Shown here piece after piece: positions 1-10,487 of a stretch of 64,000 nucleotides of DNA; within the stretch, counting starts at the first letter, position 1, and each line of letters begins with the position of its first letter. The position numbers and the translations under genes are program-made. A model generated the notes under the pieces. The model made no database searches and was not told the origin of the DNA. It saw nothing but the letters and a program-made list of their open reading frames with translations. The stretch is from Pipra filicauda (Eukaryota > Chordata > Aves > Passeriformes > Pipridae), in assembly GCF_003945595.2 (NCBI RefSeq), contig NW_024104320.1, forward strand, positions 2,649,365 to 2,713,364, given 5' to 3'.

Positions 1-582
1 AATTTTAGGAACAGTTTCTTTATCTATCTGAAAGTAAAAATTGACAGGATGGTGCCCTGGCTCTTGTTGGGGTCAGTGTTTTTCTCCCTGGTTATTGGAA
101 TCCTTCTCTTTGAAATCATCGATAAACCTGAATGTAACAATTCCACTGGTCTAGAAAATTTGTGGAAAGTGAAAATCAAGATAGATGAACATTTTCTTCC
201 TATTTATTTTATCACTGGCTTTGGATATGCTGCTTCATTCGTGGCAGTCATCCTTTCTGTCCTTCTCCTTCTCTTTTCCCTCTGGAGACACAAATGCAAC
301 ATGCAGACAAACTCCATGAAGGACCTCAGCATGGATGCCCACATCAAAGCCATGAAATCCATTCTCTCCTTCTTCATAATGTACAACATCAACTTTATAT
401 CTTTGATTGTGACAATAATTTATTCAGCGCAGGGGAAAAGTGTCATGATGTTTCTTATTTATGTATTTCAGTATGCTTTTCCAGGTGTTCATTCCCTGAT
501 TCTGATTTTCAGCAACCCCAAGTTGAAAAACACACTGCTAAGGATTCTGCCCTGTGTGAAGTGCAAGGTTTGCATGAGGTAA
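1..582 (+). CDS. TAS2R: Bitter taste receptor TAS2R, copy 1 (5'-truncated by window edge)
   Basis: This is the C-terminal two thirds of a seven-transmembrane type 2 taste receptor. It reads in frame from base 1 (residues NFRNSFFIYLKVKIDRMVPW) to the TAA at 580-582. Family marks seen: the end of TM3/loop 2, a loop-2 glycosylation sequon (NNST), the intracellular-loop-3 signature LLLLFSLWRHK, the DLSMDAHIKAMKSILSF block leading into TM6, and the TM7 motif HSLILIFSNPKL. The ATG at 49 is an internal methionine, not the start; the true start lies outside the window. TAS2Rs couple to gustducin in taste cells and other chemosensory epithelia. The copy is intact as far as visible and closely related to three complete copies downstream. 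The exact orthologue name cannot be settled by eye (bird TAS2R7/TAS2R40-like group). Confidence 0.9.
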   Translation, partial: NFRNSFFIYLKVKIDRMVPWLLLGSVFFSLVIGILLFEIIDKPECNNSTGLENLWKVKIKIDEHFLPIYFITGFGYAASFVAVILSVLLLLFSLWRHKCNMQTNSMKDLSMDAHIKAMKSILSFFIMYNINFISLIVTIIYSAQGKSVMMFLIYVFQYAFPGVHSLILIFSNPKLKNTLLRILPCVKCKVCMR

Positions 583-1134
583 GAACTGTAGCAAAAGCTG
601 CAGCCCTATGCAAATTGTTGACCTTTCACTATAGAGGACAAGTCAATTAATATCTAATAGAACTCTCCTGGCAGCGTAGATGGTAGAGATGTTTACTCTT
701 CCCCATCTAAGTTAAGAAAACTGCATTCAAATACTTTGACCTAGATTATTGTGACTTAATTACTATTATCATCATTGAGTTTAGATAATTTTTGAGCTGA
801 ATTATTGTCAATAACAACTTCATTTAGACCTGGTACATGGGCTGGATGCAAAAGGGCAATAAGAACACTGTAAACCTGCCACAAGTGCTTCATCATCTGC
901 TGATAAAACTATTATTAGTAACATTGTTTAGTTTAGATAATTTTTTGAGCTCAATTATTAACATTGACAACTTCATTTAGTTCTTGTATACGGGCTGGTT
1001 GCAAAAGGGCAATAACAATAATGTAAACCTGCTGCAAATATTTTGGTATTCACTGATTGAAAACACTGAACTAAACAACAGGTTTATCTCTGTTTTAGTT
1101 TACATTTCTTTCTGCTCTGGCCCTGTCCTAGTGT

Positions 1135-1385
1135 AATATGATGAGCTGTATCACTGTCTGGCAGTGGTTGATAACTGATGTGTGAACACATTGATCCCTG
1201 TCACTCTCCACTGGTGGTCACTGACACACAAACAGTGATGCAGGAATGGCCGTGGGGGGCACAGGTGGGTGCAGAGCCCACTGCTCACTCCAGTCCTGAG
1301 TGTCTTCTCTGCCCCACTTCCTGCCAGGACAGGATTACCCTGCTCTGTGTGACTGTTCTCCCACTCTGCTTTTACTTGTAGATGA
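1135..1385 (+). repeat. Duplicated non-coding block A (copy near gene 1)
   Basis: About 250 bases after receptor copy 1 (from the 'gatgagctgtatcactgtctgg' region to the 'cttttacttgtag' region) are nearly identical to 15365-15615 after copy 4. No equivalent follows copies 2 or 3. It is non-coding and part of the segmental duplications that built the array. Confidence 0.85.
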
Positions 1386-1879
1386 GATCGGCTCTTCCCA
1401 GTGGAGTCTGGCTCAGTAAAACATCTGGGAAAGTGGGATTTGTGCAAGGTACAGCATGGAATAAAGTCCTGCTGTCATCTCACAGTGACCCACAGGCAGA
1501 GGTACAGGATGCTTGGGTCATGTGCTGGTAGCTGGGGACCCGTGGGTGTCTCAGTGAGGCAAGGTCAAGGCTGCCCTGTGCCAGGGAAAGCCACCTCAAT
1601 GCTCTCAAAAGAACCCACCGCAGGACACAGCTCAGCCCATCAGTGATGGTCATGGCTCCTCTGTGAAAAGATAATTTAAGTGGTGCAAAAACTCAGACTG
1701 GTAAGGTGGACTGAGGAAAATTGTAAGAAACAGTCCTGAAGCAACAGGGACAGCGAAGGAAGGGGAGAGGTTGCTCCAGGTGCCAGAGCGGACATTCCCC
1801 TGAAGCCCCTGGAGAGGACCGTGGTGAGGCAGCTGTGCCCCTGCAGCCCATGGGAGTCCATGAAGAAGCTGAGATCCAC

Positions 1880-2215
1880 CTTCAGCCCATGGATGACCCA
1901 CCAGCAAAGTAGGTGTGGTGGGTGTATCCTGAAGGATTGCAGCCCTGAAGGATTGCAGCCCATGGAGAGCCACTCTGCAACCAGCTTATCCTGAAGGACT
2001 GTAGCCCATGGGAAGGACACTCACGGAAGCAGGAGAAGAGCATGAGGAGGAAGGAGTGGAGACAGCTTGTTATGATGTGACTGCAAACTCTATTTTCTGT
2101 CCCCCTGCATTCTGTAGGGGAGGAGGTAGAGACTCTGGGAAGGAAGGAGTGACGTTGTGTCTGGGATAATTTGAGGGTGGAGACAAGGAGCCAAGCTGGG
2201 TTCACAGGCACCCAG
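1880..2215 (+). mobile_element. Degenerate endogenous retrovirus LTR-like element, unit 1
   Basis: It shares runs with copies at 8175, 11840 and 15660: repeated 'gaaggactgcagccca', 'gaggaggaaggagtgg', a 'tgtccccctg' segment, then 'gaggaggtagag'. The family resembles widespread avian ERVL-type LTRs from general knowledge. No gag/pol/env remains, so it is called a solo LTR. The bases after about 2216 ('taaattgctttaaagatccagacg') may be the end of a second, different LTR. Confidence 0.6.
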
Positions 2216-2655
2216 CTTGAGATGTTTCTATGTTACTATGCCATGATTAAATTGCTTTAAAGATCCAGACGTCTGAGACTGTTGTGGGAAACCCAGTGTG
2301 CAGCTGGTAAGGAAACCTGGTCTGACTCTGGGGGTGTGGGGTGTGCAGGGGCTCAAGTGGGGCACCCGGGGGCTCACAGGAGCTGCCCCCTGCAAAGGGG
2401 TTTCGGTCCCAACAGTGAATGTCTCTGGTGGAGGGGTGGGACTGCCAGAGTGCCTCCTGGATGGGGAGACAGGAAAGTTTCCTTAGCAGCAGCATGAACA
2501 GAGCAGAACCTCAATTGTTTCTTTATGTCACCAGCTCAGGCGGCTCAGGGGGATATTTTACCTCATACCCAAGGCCAAGGTGTGCACTTCTCATAATATC
2601 ACCTTCAAAAAGCTTCCTCCCTATCCATGAAATGAGAAAAACCATTTAGGCCAGA
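2216..2655. other. Intergenic DNA, possible second LTR end and unit-1 spacer
   Basis: No gene is visible. The first ~90 bases look like the 3' end of a different avian LTR (T-rich, 'gtctgagactgttgtggg'). The remainder contains the 'tgtcaccagctcag' segment that also follows the LTR in unit 3 (near 12400). Confidence 0.35.
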
Positions 2656-2659
2656 GCAA

Positions 2660-3545
2660 CTTCTCAACCACTGTGATATCCCCTTTTCCAAACACAGTCT
2701 CTCAGATTGCCTCACTACCAATCCATCTCTTTAAACAGCAACTCCCCAGAAACTAGCAAATAAATAACTAATGCCACTTTAGAACATGGAAGCCCTTCTT
2801 CTGTGCCTAAGCAGGATTTGAGGTTGAATTAACATTTCCATAACAAGTTCATAACACCTGCCCAGAGGAGATTTTTATTCTCTTTCCCAGGATTGTATCC
2901 TGAAACAATTGTGACCTTCTGAGCATTGAAGTTGAGTTATGGATGGAATGGATTTGCCCAGAATAAACTGGGCATCTAAGAGCCTAAGTAGTTAGCGAAC
3001 CAAGGCAAACCATCTGGGATTTGGGTTGGACCTGATGATCTTGGAGGTCTTTTCCAACCTGGCTGATTCCATGATTCTATGATTTCCCATCATAAAGAAG
3101 AAAGACAAGGACTGTGGAGGGTAAAGAAGTTCAGCCTGAGCCAAGCTCTGATAGACACAATTCAATTTGTATGAGATGTCCCTCAAATCCCAGTACATCT
3201 GTGTGCCCATTCAGATGCAGAATCACAGGGGTCTGGTGCCATTTGAGGTGCACAAGGGCATCCAAAATATGCACATTAGCTTGTAGATATGAAGTCTTGG
3301 GGACTTCTCCTCCTTTTTCAGTGGTGCTGGAGGGCATGGGTTTGAATTAAAAGCTGCCCCCTATTTTTCAAGCACCTGATCCAGATCTTCTATGCTTTGA
3401 AAACCCAGCATTTGAGACTCTGATGTTATACTCTTATTTTTTTAAGGTGCCAGATTCTTCACATGGAGCTGAGCCCAAGCCCCAGGCACGGTCTGGTCCT
3501 GCTCATTTTACAGTTTCATGTCATATCCCTTTATAAGCAGGGATA
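2660..3545 (+). repeat. TAS2R-unit spacer, shared flank of unit 1
   Basis: Non-coding spacer. 2660-2990 aligns by eye with 12530-12890, and 3095-3540 aligns with 9345-9800 and 12905-13335. Shared phrases include 'gcccagaggagatttttattct', 'catctgggatt' and 'gaggttcagcctgaacc'. It shows that the units were duplicated with their spacers. A CR1 tail interrupts it at 3026-3085. Confidence 0.8.
3026..3085 (+). mobile_element. CR1 LINE 3'-end fragment
   Basis: The segment 'ggttggacctgatgatcttgg' through 'gattctatga' is the conserved CR1 3' terminus. It splits the unit spacer exactly between 'catctgggattt' and 'cccat', which are contiguous in the other units. It therefore post-dates the duplication of this spacer. 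Confidence 0.8.
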
Positions 3546-3647
3546 GTAGAGAGAGGACTGGGATAGATGAAGGCAGTTCATCTTCTGACCTGTTGGAGTA
3601 GAATTAGCTTCTATTGTCCTCACACACATACAGAGAGATGAAAAAGT

Positions 3648-3675
3648 TAAAAACAAAACAAAACAAAACAAATAA
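3648..3675. repeat. (AAAAC)n simple repeat
   Basis: About five copies of AAAAC followed by A-rich sequence. The same position in the other units is A-rich, suggesting local expansion. Confidence 0.8.
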
Positions 3676-3795
3676 AGAAAAACCAAAACCAACCCCCAAG
3701 TAACCCAACTAAACCAAGAAATAAAACAAAGAACTACTACTAAGCCTACACCATATTTTCTGTTCTGTCAACCAAAGTAGACTAAACTTGGAATT

Positions 3796-4632
3796 ACAGA
3801 ATAGAAACATAGAATCGTCAAGCTTGGAAAAGACCTCTAAGATCATCCATACCAACCAAGCACTGCCAAGCCCACCACTAAACCATGTCTCTCAGCACCA
3901 CAGCTGCACAACTTGTGAGCTTCCAGGAACAGTGATTCCACCACTTCCTTAGGTAGCCTGGGTTGATGCCTGAACACCCTTTCAGTGAAGCAATTTTTCC
4001 CAATATGCAAGGTAAATCCCCATGGTTCATCTGGAGGTCATTTCCTCTCATCTTGTCCTTGTGGCCTGAGAGAACAGACCAATACCCACATGGCTACAGC
4101 ATCCTTTTAGGCAGTTACAGAGAAAAATAGTCCCCCCTGTACCTCCTTTCCTCCAGGCTGAGCCTCTCAAGCTCCCTCAGCTGCTCCTCATCTGACTTGT
4201 GCTCCAGACCCTTCCCCAGCTCCATTGCTCTTCTCTGGACTCGCTCCAGCATCTCAATGTCTTTCTTGAATTGAGGGGCCCAAGACTGAACTCAGGATTT
4301 GAGCTGAGGCCTCACCAGTGCCCAGCACAGGGGCACGGTCACTGCCCTGGTCCTGCTGCCACACTATTGCTGACACAGGCCAGGTGCCATTGGCCTTCTC
4401 GGCCACCTGGGCACACGCTGCCTCATGTTCAGCCTCTGCCAACCAGCACCCCCAGTCTGGGCAGTTTTCCAGACTCCCCTCCCCCAGCCTGGAATGATGC
4501 AGGGGGTTGTTTTTTTTGTGACCCAACTGCAGGACCCTGCACTTGGCTTTGTCAAGCCTTGTCAGACACAATTTGCCTCAGTTGATTGATCCAGCCTGTC
4601 CACATCCCTCTGCAGAGCGTTCCTACCCCCCC
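3796..4632 (-). mobile_element. CR1 LINE, 3' part, antisense
   Basis: The reverse complement ends with the CR1 3' terminus (tail at 3796-3850). Further in, it encodes degenerate CR1 reverse-transcriptase C-terminal sequence, for example KAKCRVLQLGHK and CAQVAEKANGTW near 4254-4571. It is broken by stops and frameshifts and is inactive. It interrupts the unit-1 spacer, which continues as in other units up to about 3795. Confidence 0.85.
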
Positions 4633-4639
4633 TTCTCAC

Positions 4640-6300
4640 TCCTGTGAGAAGATGGCTGGGGGTAAAAATTAGAGGAGACTAAGAATTATAGAGGAAAATA
4701 AAGCTGCTACTCCCTGGATGGAATGAGGTTGACATGCTCCATGATGATTCCCCACACAACCATAAGCATCTGGTACCAGGGATGGAATGGAGGGTGGGGC
4801 AGAGTGAAGATGCCGTGGCCTCCCTCCGTAGAAATCTCTGCAGGGATTGCAACTTAGTGGTACCTTGTAGTGAATAAGACTGCACAGTACCTGCCAACCA
4901 AGAGAGATAGATGAAGATGTCCTGCTGCTGAGCCAACAACTATTCAAAATTTCTCTCCTCAGATGAACTTGGTTCATTACAGCCTAATTGTAATATTAAA
5001 GCACACCTCCATCCCAAAGTTCTGACCACCCCTCACTGGGCATGCCCTCTATATTCTGTTGACAGTATCTTTAAAAGCAAAGCAAGAGAATTTTATGCCA
5101 ATCAGAAACGAAGATATTTATGACTAAAGTAACTCAAGCTCCACCTAAACATGAAGAAATAGCATAAAAAGAAGTTGAGAATGGGGAATATATCAGGGAA
5201 GACCCAATCGAAACTGCTGGGATAAGTCAATGGGCTGAACCTGTCTTCTCCCCCTGTAAGGACACCGACTGGTTAAGAACAACACTCCACGTGTGCTAAA
5301 TATTGCTAGTAGGATTGGAGCTTGCTTAACGATGTAGTATATTGCTTTAAACACGTTTTTGTAGCCAGATACTATCACCGGCAATCTTCAAACCTTAACC
5401 TGTCACAATTTTGTATTAATAATGAGTGTTATTCTGTAAACTGCTGGAGTGAGTCCTTTACAGGTCCTAGCAGTTGCCAGTAAGGGATAATACATTCAAA
5501 TAAAGTGGGAAGACTGGGGTCTCCCTTATGCTGTTGGCTTAACTTCATTCAAACCAAGCTATGACATTGATGCTTTCTAAGCAATATAAAAGATAAAGAG
5601 AAGTGAAGATCTCAGTAGTATTTTTACAAAAACCTCATGACTATATGAATGGATTTCAAGGGTGTGGCAGGTACCAAGTTTTGTTGTTGAGATGAACTCC
5701 AGGTCTTCTGTGAAAAACTTTCCATGTGTCAGTGCTGTAGCGAGAGCCTTCACAAAAACATGCAAATAGGAGCCTGTGATATGAATATTCATGTAACATA
5801 CTGATTGCCTTTCTGTCCCCTGGAGAAAAAGATATCACCATTCTGAAGAGAGAAAATGCTGGGGGTTCATTTCTGGCAGCCATAGAGCAATTTGCTGTGA
5901 TTTCAATTTTTCCTGGTTACACTACAGAATCAGCCAAGGTCTCGTTGGTACCTGTGGTCCCAATGTGCAAGGTCCTGTACTAACCCAGTGTCCAAGGGCA
6001 CTCCATGCCCTACAGAGCTTAACAGACCTTGCCTGTTAAAAACCCACAGTTTTCAGGACCGAAATTCATTTGGAAGCTTGAGAATATTTAGGTGAGGGAG
6101 GAAACTAGCATGGTCCCATTCCTAAAACTTTTCATATTGCAAGTAGATGAGATTTGAGCCCTATCACAGGGACTCATGATGCTTTTTACCCTTTTCCTGC
6201 ATATGCTTCAACTTAACCCTGGAAAAAAACCCGCAGCTTTCCTTTTGCTGCCTACCCACCCACCCCACTATGTAGCTCTTCAAAAGTCTTAAGGTCTTAC
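4640..6300. other. Unit-1-specific inserted block, origin unknown
   Basis: About 1.65 kb with no counterpart in the other TAS2R spacers and no recognisable coding sequence. The stretch 4980-5560 is AT-rich with an AATAAA-containing segment near 5500 and could be an unfamiliar LTR. No target-site duplication was identified by eye. Confidence 0.4.
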
Positions 6301-6540
6301 CATGGGAAAACTAACTCCACATGCCTGTGGAGGATCAAAAGAAACTCTAGTTTTCTAGCAAATCGGTTGAACTTTTCAGCTCCTGGACTCTGGGATGAAA
6401 GAGCACAGTGACTCCCCTGACTGTGCTTTGCTGAGAGCACACCCTGCTCACCAAGAGTATCACTGGTGGCCAGGGGAAAGAAGAACCCAGATCCTAAATC
6501 CTCATAGGGATCAAACAAGGGTCACCCACAAAATCACAAC

Positions 6541-6834
6541 CCTGTCCTCTGCACAAAAACATCTCCACTCTTTGTGCCACCCAACACAGCCCTCCTGAAC
6601 CAACATGCAAATCCTGCACACTGACACTGACACCAGGTAAGGGGATACCCAGCACATTTACATCCCTGCACCTGCCCTGCTCTCAAGACCAGAGGCACCA
6701 AAATCCCCCCCACCAGCAGCTCTATAAAGCTCCTCTTTCCAGACCTGACACTCAGGCAACAGCAGACGCTGACCTGTGTTTGGCATTGGTGCAACAGCCC
6801 CTTGTCCAGCACAGCACTGCTCCCAGCTCCCAGG
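6541..6834 (+). promoter_or_regulatory. TAS2R promoter/leader, copy 2
   Basis: About 290 bases nearly identical to 10195-10487 and 13721-14013. It contains an octamer ATGCAAAT at 6605-6612 and a TATAAA at 6723-6728. TATA to ATG is 112 bases, so transcription should start around 6750-6760 with a leader of about 80 bases. The octamer is the classic POU-factor site; POU2F3 specifies taste-receptor cells in vertebrates. Promoter function is inferred from position and conservation. Confidence 0.7.
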
Positions 6835-7785
6835 ATGGAAGCTTGTCACTCTCCAGAGCAATCCAATGTCACCTCATACGCTGCCACGGCTGTGGCCATT
6901 GTCACCCTTGAGACGTTTGCTGGCATGTGGATAAATGCTTTCATTGTTTCTGTCATTTGCATGGCCTGGGTCAAAAGGAAAACCTTGAACTCTAATGAGA
7001 AGATCTTGCTGTTACTGGGATCCTCCCGGGTTTGGTATTTGTGCATCTCTTGGGTATATTTCTTTCTTTCAATAATTTATCCCCATTTCCTTTATGTTCA
7101 CCCCACACTTCAACTAGTTGTATCTCTTCAAAGCTTGTTAAATTATTCCAACATATGGGTTTCAGCCTGTCTTTGTGTTTTTTATTGTATAAAAATCTCC
7201 AATTTCAGGAACAGCTTCTTCATGTACCAGAAAGTAAAAATTGACAGGATGGTGCCCTGGCTCTTGTTGGGGTCAGTGTTTTTCTCCCTGGTTATTGGAA
7301 TCATTGTCTACTATGTCATTGATAAAGCTTTCTGTAAAAACCTCAATTTCAATTGCCAAGGATGTATTTGGAAAGTAAGTATCAGAATAGAAGAACATTT
7401 TTTCCCCATTTATTTTATCACTGGCTTTGGATTTGTCACTTCATTCATGGCAGTCACCTTTTCTGCCCTTCTCCTTCTCTTTTCTCTCTGGAGACACAAG
7501 TGTAACATGCAGACAAACTCCATGAAGGACCTCAGCATGGATACCCACATCAAAGCCATGAAATCCATTCTCTCCTTTTTAGTAATGTACAGCATCGACT
7601 TTGTATTTTTGATCTTGACACTGATTTATGCAATTAGCAGCCAAAATCACACAGATTTCCTTATTTCTGTATTTCTGTTTGCTTTTCCAGGTTTTCAGCA
7701 ATCCCAAATTTTGATTTTCAGCAATCCCAAATTGGAAAAGACATTGCTAAGGATTGTGCCCTGTGTGAATGCAAGGTTTGCATGA
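6835..7785 (+). CDS. TAS2R: Bitter taste receptor TAS2R, copy 2 (complete, atypical)
   Basis: Single-exon 316-residue type 2 taste receptor. The ATG at 6835 has a strong context (A at -3, G at +4) and matches the start of the paralogues. The reading frame stays open further upstream but without an ATG. Seen: N-terminal sequon NVT; TM1 around FAGMWINAFIVSVICMAW; the NSNEKILLLLG entry to TM2; FYCIKISNFRNSFF at the end of TM3; loop-3 LLLLFSLWRHK; the HIKAMKSILSF entry to TM6; TM7 with ILIFSNPKLE. Three features are odd. Loop 2 lacks the usual NxS/T sequon and carries extra cysteines (FCKNLNFNCQGC). The TM7 HSLILI motif is replaced after a 19-bp local duplication. A one-base loss changes the C-terminus to VNARFA. 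The reading frame is otherwise intact; it may be diverging or beginning to decay. Confidence 0.93.
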   Translation: MEACHSPEQSNVTSYAATAVAIVTLETFAGMWINAFIVSVICMAWVKRKTLNSNEKILLLLGSSRVWYLCISWVYFFLSIIYPHFLYVHPTLQLVVSLQSLLNYSNIWVSACLCVFYCIKISNFRNSFFMYQKVKIDRMVPWLLLGSVFFSLVIGIIVYYVIDKAFCKNLNFNCQGCIWKVSIRIEEHFFPIYFITGFGFVTSFMAVTFSALLLLFSLWRHKCNMQTNSMKDLSMDTHIKAMKSILSFLVMYSIDFVFLILTLIYAISSQNHTDFLISVFLFAFPGFQQSQILIFSNPKLEKTLLRIVPCVNARFA

Positions 7786-8174
7786 AGTAGGAACTGTTGG
7801 AAGAGTCATTAAATCTCTTATGCAAACTCTCCATGTTGTGTGGAAGGGAAAGATATTCTCTCTTTATCACTGAAGTTAAGAGTATAATATTCAAATACTT
7901 TGACTGAAATTAGAATGAGCAAAAGAAATTTTTATTATCCTTAAATTTAGGCATTTTTTTGAGCAAAGCTCTTGTCAATAATAAAGTCTTTTAGACCTTA
8001 TACATGTGATTTGGTTGCAAAAGGGCAATAACAATATGCAAATGGTGAGGCACTTGCTGATTGAAACAACTGAACTGAACCACAGGTTTATCTCTATTTT
8101 GGTTAACAGTTCTTTCTTCTCTGTCTCCCTTCTTTGTAACATTATCAGCTGTATCACTGTCTGTCTGACAGTGC
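7786..8174. other. TAS2R unit-2 3' flank
   Basis: Non-coding 3' flank. It contains the phrases 'gcaaaagggcaataacaata' and 'aggtttatctctattttggtt', which recur after all four receptors (near 850/1000, 8015, 11670 and 15240). This is shared duplication sequence with no gene. Confidence 0.75.
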
Positions 8175-8690
8175 AGGTGGGGTGGGTGCACCTTGAAGGA
8201 CTGCAGCCTAAGGAGACCCCACACTGGAGCCGGCTTATCCTGAAGGACTGCAGCCCAGGAGTGGGATCCACACTTGAGCAGGGGAAGAGCGTGAGGAGGA
8301 AGGAGTGGAGGAGAAAACTCATTATGAACTGATCACAATCATCATTCCCTGTCCCCCTGTGCTGCTGAAGAAATGGCGGTGGAGAAGCCAGGAATGCAGG
8401 AGCGAATTTTGGATGTGAAGAATAAGAAGAACGGGGAAAGGGAAGGGGTTCAAGATTTGTGATTCTTCCTCCTCACCCTAGTCTGTCTTCTATAGGCAAT
8501 AAAGTCAATTCATTTTCCCCAACTCAAGTCTGTTTTCTCCATGACAGTAACTGGTGAGTGATCTCCCTGTCCTTATCTCGACCCATGAGCTTTTCCATCT
8601 TCTTTTCCACCCCTGCCCTGTTGTGGAAAAAAAGAGAAAGAGCTGGGGGCCTGGCAGGTGCCCAACCACTAGTGTCGGCCAACCACTGCT
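8175..8690 (+). mobile_element. Degenerate ERV LTR-like element, unit 2
   Basis: It has the LTR layout seen in units 3 and 4: 'gaaggactgcagccca', 'gagcgtgaggaggaaggag', 'tgtccccctgtgctgctg', an AATAAA near 8500, then 'cagtaactggtgagtgatctc'. No internal retroviral genes are present. Matching copies in every unit at the same distance from the receptor imply insertion before the array expanded. Confidence 0.65.
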
Positions 8691-9204
8691 GTCCTCTAAA
8701 TGTGACACAATTCCAACACAAAAAGAGCAGAACATGATTTGTTCATTTCTGTCATCATCTTGGGCACAGAGTGACATCTTAGCTCACAGAAGCTGCCAAG
8801 GGTGTGTTTATCATGCTTTTTGGCAGGTTTTGCTTTGGCTCTTGCTCTCCCAGAAGGAGAACATGTGCCAGGTGTGCAGCCCAAACATCAGAGGTCTCCT
8901 GAAGCTTCTCAGATTTTCTTTTCCCCCAGTAAAGCAAATACGTCCTTCTTGTAGGACAACACTGCAAAGGACTCTGTAGATTCACTGCACTGTCTTTTAG
9001 AAAGTGACCCAGAGGAAGAGTTTCTGCTCAGGGAACATGAGTGGCCCTGGGATGCTAATTTGAAAAGTTGAAGTGAAGGTGAAAAATCTTGTCTTGTGAG
9101 CTTTCTCTTCGAAGAGTTTTCTTGCCATGGGCATTCTCTTCCCTCTGTCTCTCCATCCCCACAACAATGAAAGGGGAAGAATTTAATATTGAAGTGTAAG
9201 TGGT

Positions 9205-9310
9205 TTTTAATTGGATGGGGCTCTGAACAACCTGGGCTAGTGGGAGGTGTCCCTGTCCACAGTAGGGGGGTTGGAATGAGATGATCTTTAAGGTTTCATC
9301 CAGCTCAAAG
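9205..9310 (+). mobile_element. CR1 LINE 3'-end fragment
   Basis: 'gatggggctctgaacaacctggg' through 'ggttggaatgagatgatcttt' is a CR1 3' terminal stretch. It is found only in this unit's spacer. Confidence 0.7.
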
Positions 9311-9344
9311 TACTCAGTAGAAATTCAGTAGCAACCAAGGCTGA

Positions 9345-9800
9345 TCATCTGGGATTCCCCATGTCATAAAAGGAGAAAGAAAGGGCTGCTAGGGAGGGAA
9401 GAGGTTCAGCCTGAACCGAGCTCCAATGGAAGCAATTCAATCTGTGTGTGATGTGATTCAGATCACAACAAAATCTGTGTCCATCCAGATGCATAAACGT
9501 GGGGGTGAGGTGCCATTTGAAATGCACAAAGGCATCCAAAATATTCACATGGACTTGTAGATGCAATTTCTAGGAGACTCCTTCCCCTTCTCAAGTGGTG
9601 CAGGAGGGGATGGATGTGAACCAGCAGCAGATACCTGTGCTTCAAGCACCTGACCCACATCTTCCTGCTCTGAAACCCCAGCATGTGAGACTCAGATATT
9701 ATAACCTTATTTTAATAAGGTACCAAATGGCCCACACAGAGCTGAGCCCAAATTAAAGCCACAGTATGCTCCTTCCAGAGTAATATTTTCATATAAATGG
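9345..9800 (+). repeat. TAS2R-unit spacer, shared flank of unit 2
   Basis: Aligns by eye with 3095-3540 and 12905-13335 (shared 'catctgggatt', 'gaagaggttcagcctgaacc', 'ggcatccaaa'). It is non-coding and part of the tandem duplication unit. Confidence 0.8.
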
Positions 9801-10194
9801 CCCTTGCACAAGCACAGTCCCAGCACAGGTAGTTCAGCTTCAGACAGGTTGTTATAGAAATAACTTCTGTTCTCTTCACATACATATGGACAGAAGAAGA
9901 AATAAAGAAGCAAACAAACCTACCCAACCCTGTACCGTGTTTCCTGTTTTATCAGCAAAAACAGAAGAAACTGACACCAAAGCATAAAGAAGAGAACAGG
10001 CAGCATCAGGAAATGAAAGTTCTCCCAAGGCAATGCTCTGCCTAACATCAACACCAACAATTATCAAAAGAAATAATATTTTTGAATGGCTGCATGCAAA
10101 ACTAACTTGCTCATTGTAGGTGGCCAAGGGACAAAAGAATCCAGATCCTGAAGCCTGACAAGGATCAAACAAGGGTCAGTTACAGAACCACAAC

Positions 10195-10487
10195 CCTGTC
10201 CTCTGCACAAAAACATCTCCACTCTTTGTGCCACCCAACACAGCCCTCCTGAACCAACATGCAAATCCTGCACACTGACACTGACACCAGGTAAGGGGAT
10301 ACCCAGCACATTTACATCCCTGCACCTGCCCTGCTCTCAAGACCAGAGGCACCAAAATCCCCCCACCAGCAGCTCTATAAAGCTCCTCTTTCCAGACCTG
10401 ACACTCAGGCAACAGCAGATGCTGACCTGTGTTTGGCATTGGTGCAACAGCCCCTTGTCCAGCACAGCACTGCTCCCAGCTCCCAGG
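10195..10487 (+). promoter_or_regulatory. TAS2R promoter/leader, copy 3
   Basis: Differs from the copy at 6541 by one substitution and one base in a C-run over about 293 bases. Octamer ATGCAAAT is at 10259-10266 and TATAAA at 10376-10381. The single substitution (ACG to ATG at 10419-10421) creates an upstream in-frame start codon. Confidence 0.7.

Noticed and set aside
583..6500. A missing or dead TAS2R gene suggested by the double-length interval between copies 1 and 2
   Set aside because: The extra length is accounted for by block A, an antisense CR1 and the unassigned insertion; no receptor fragment is seen.
6802..6834. N-terminal extension SSTALLPAPR of TAS2R copies 2 and 4
   Set aside because: The extension has no ATG; the ATG followed by GAAGCTTGT has the strong context shared by the three complete copies.
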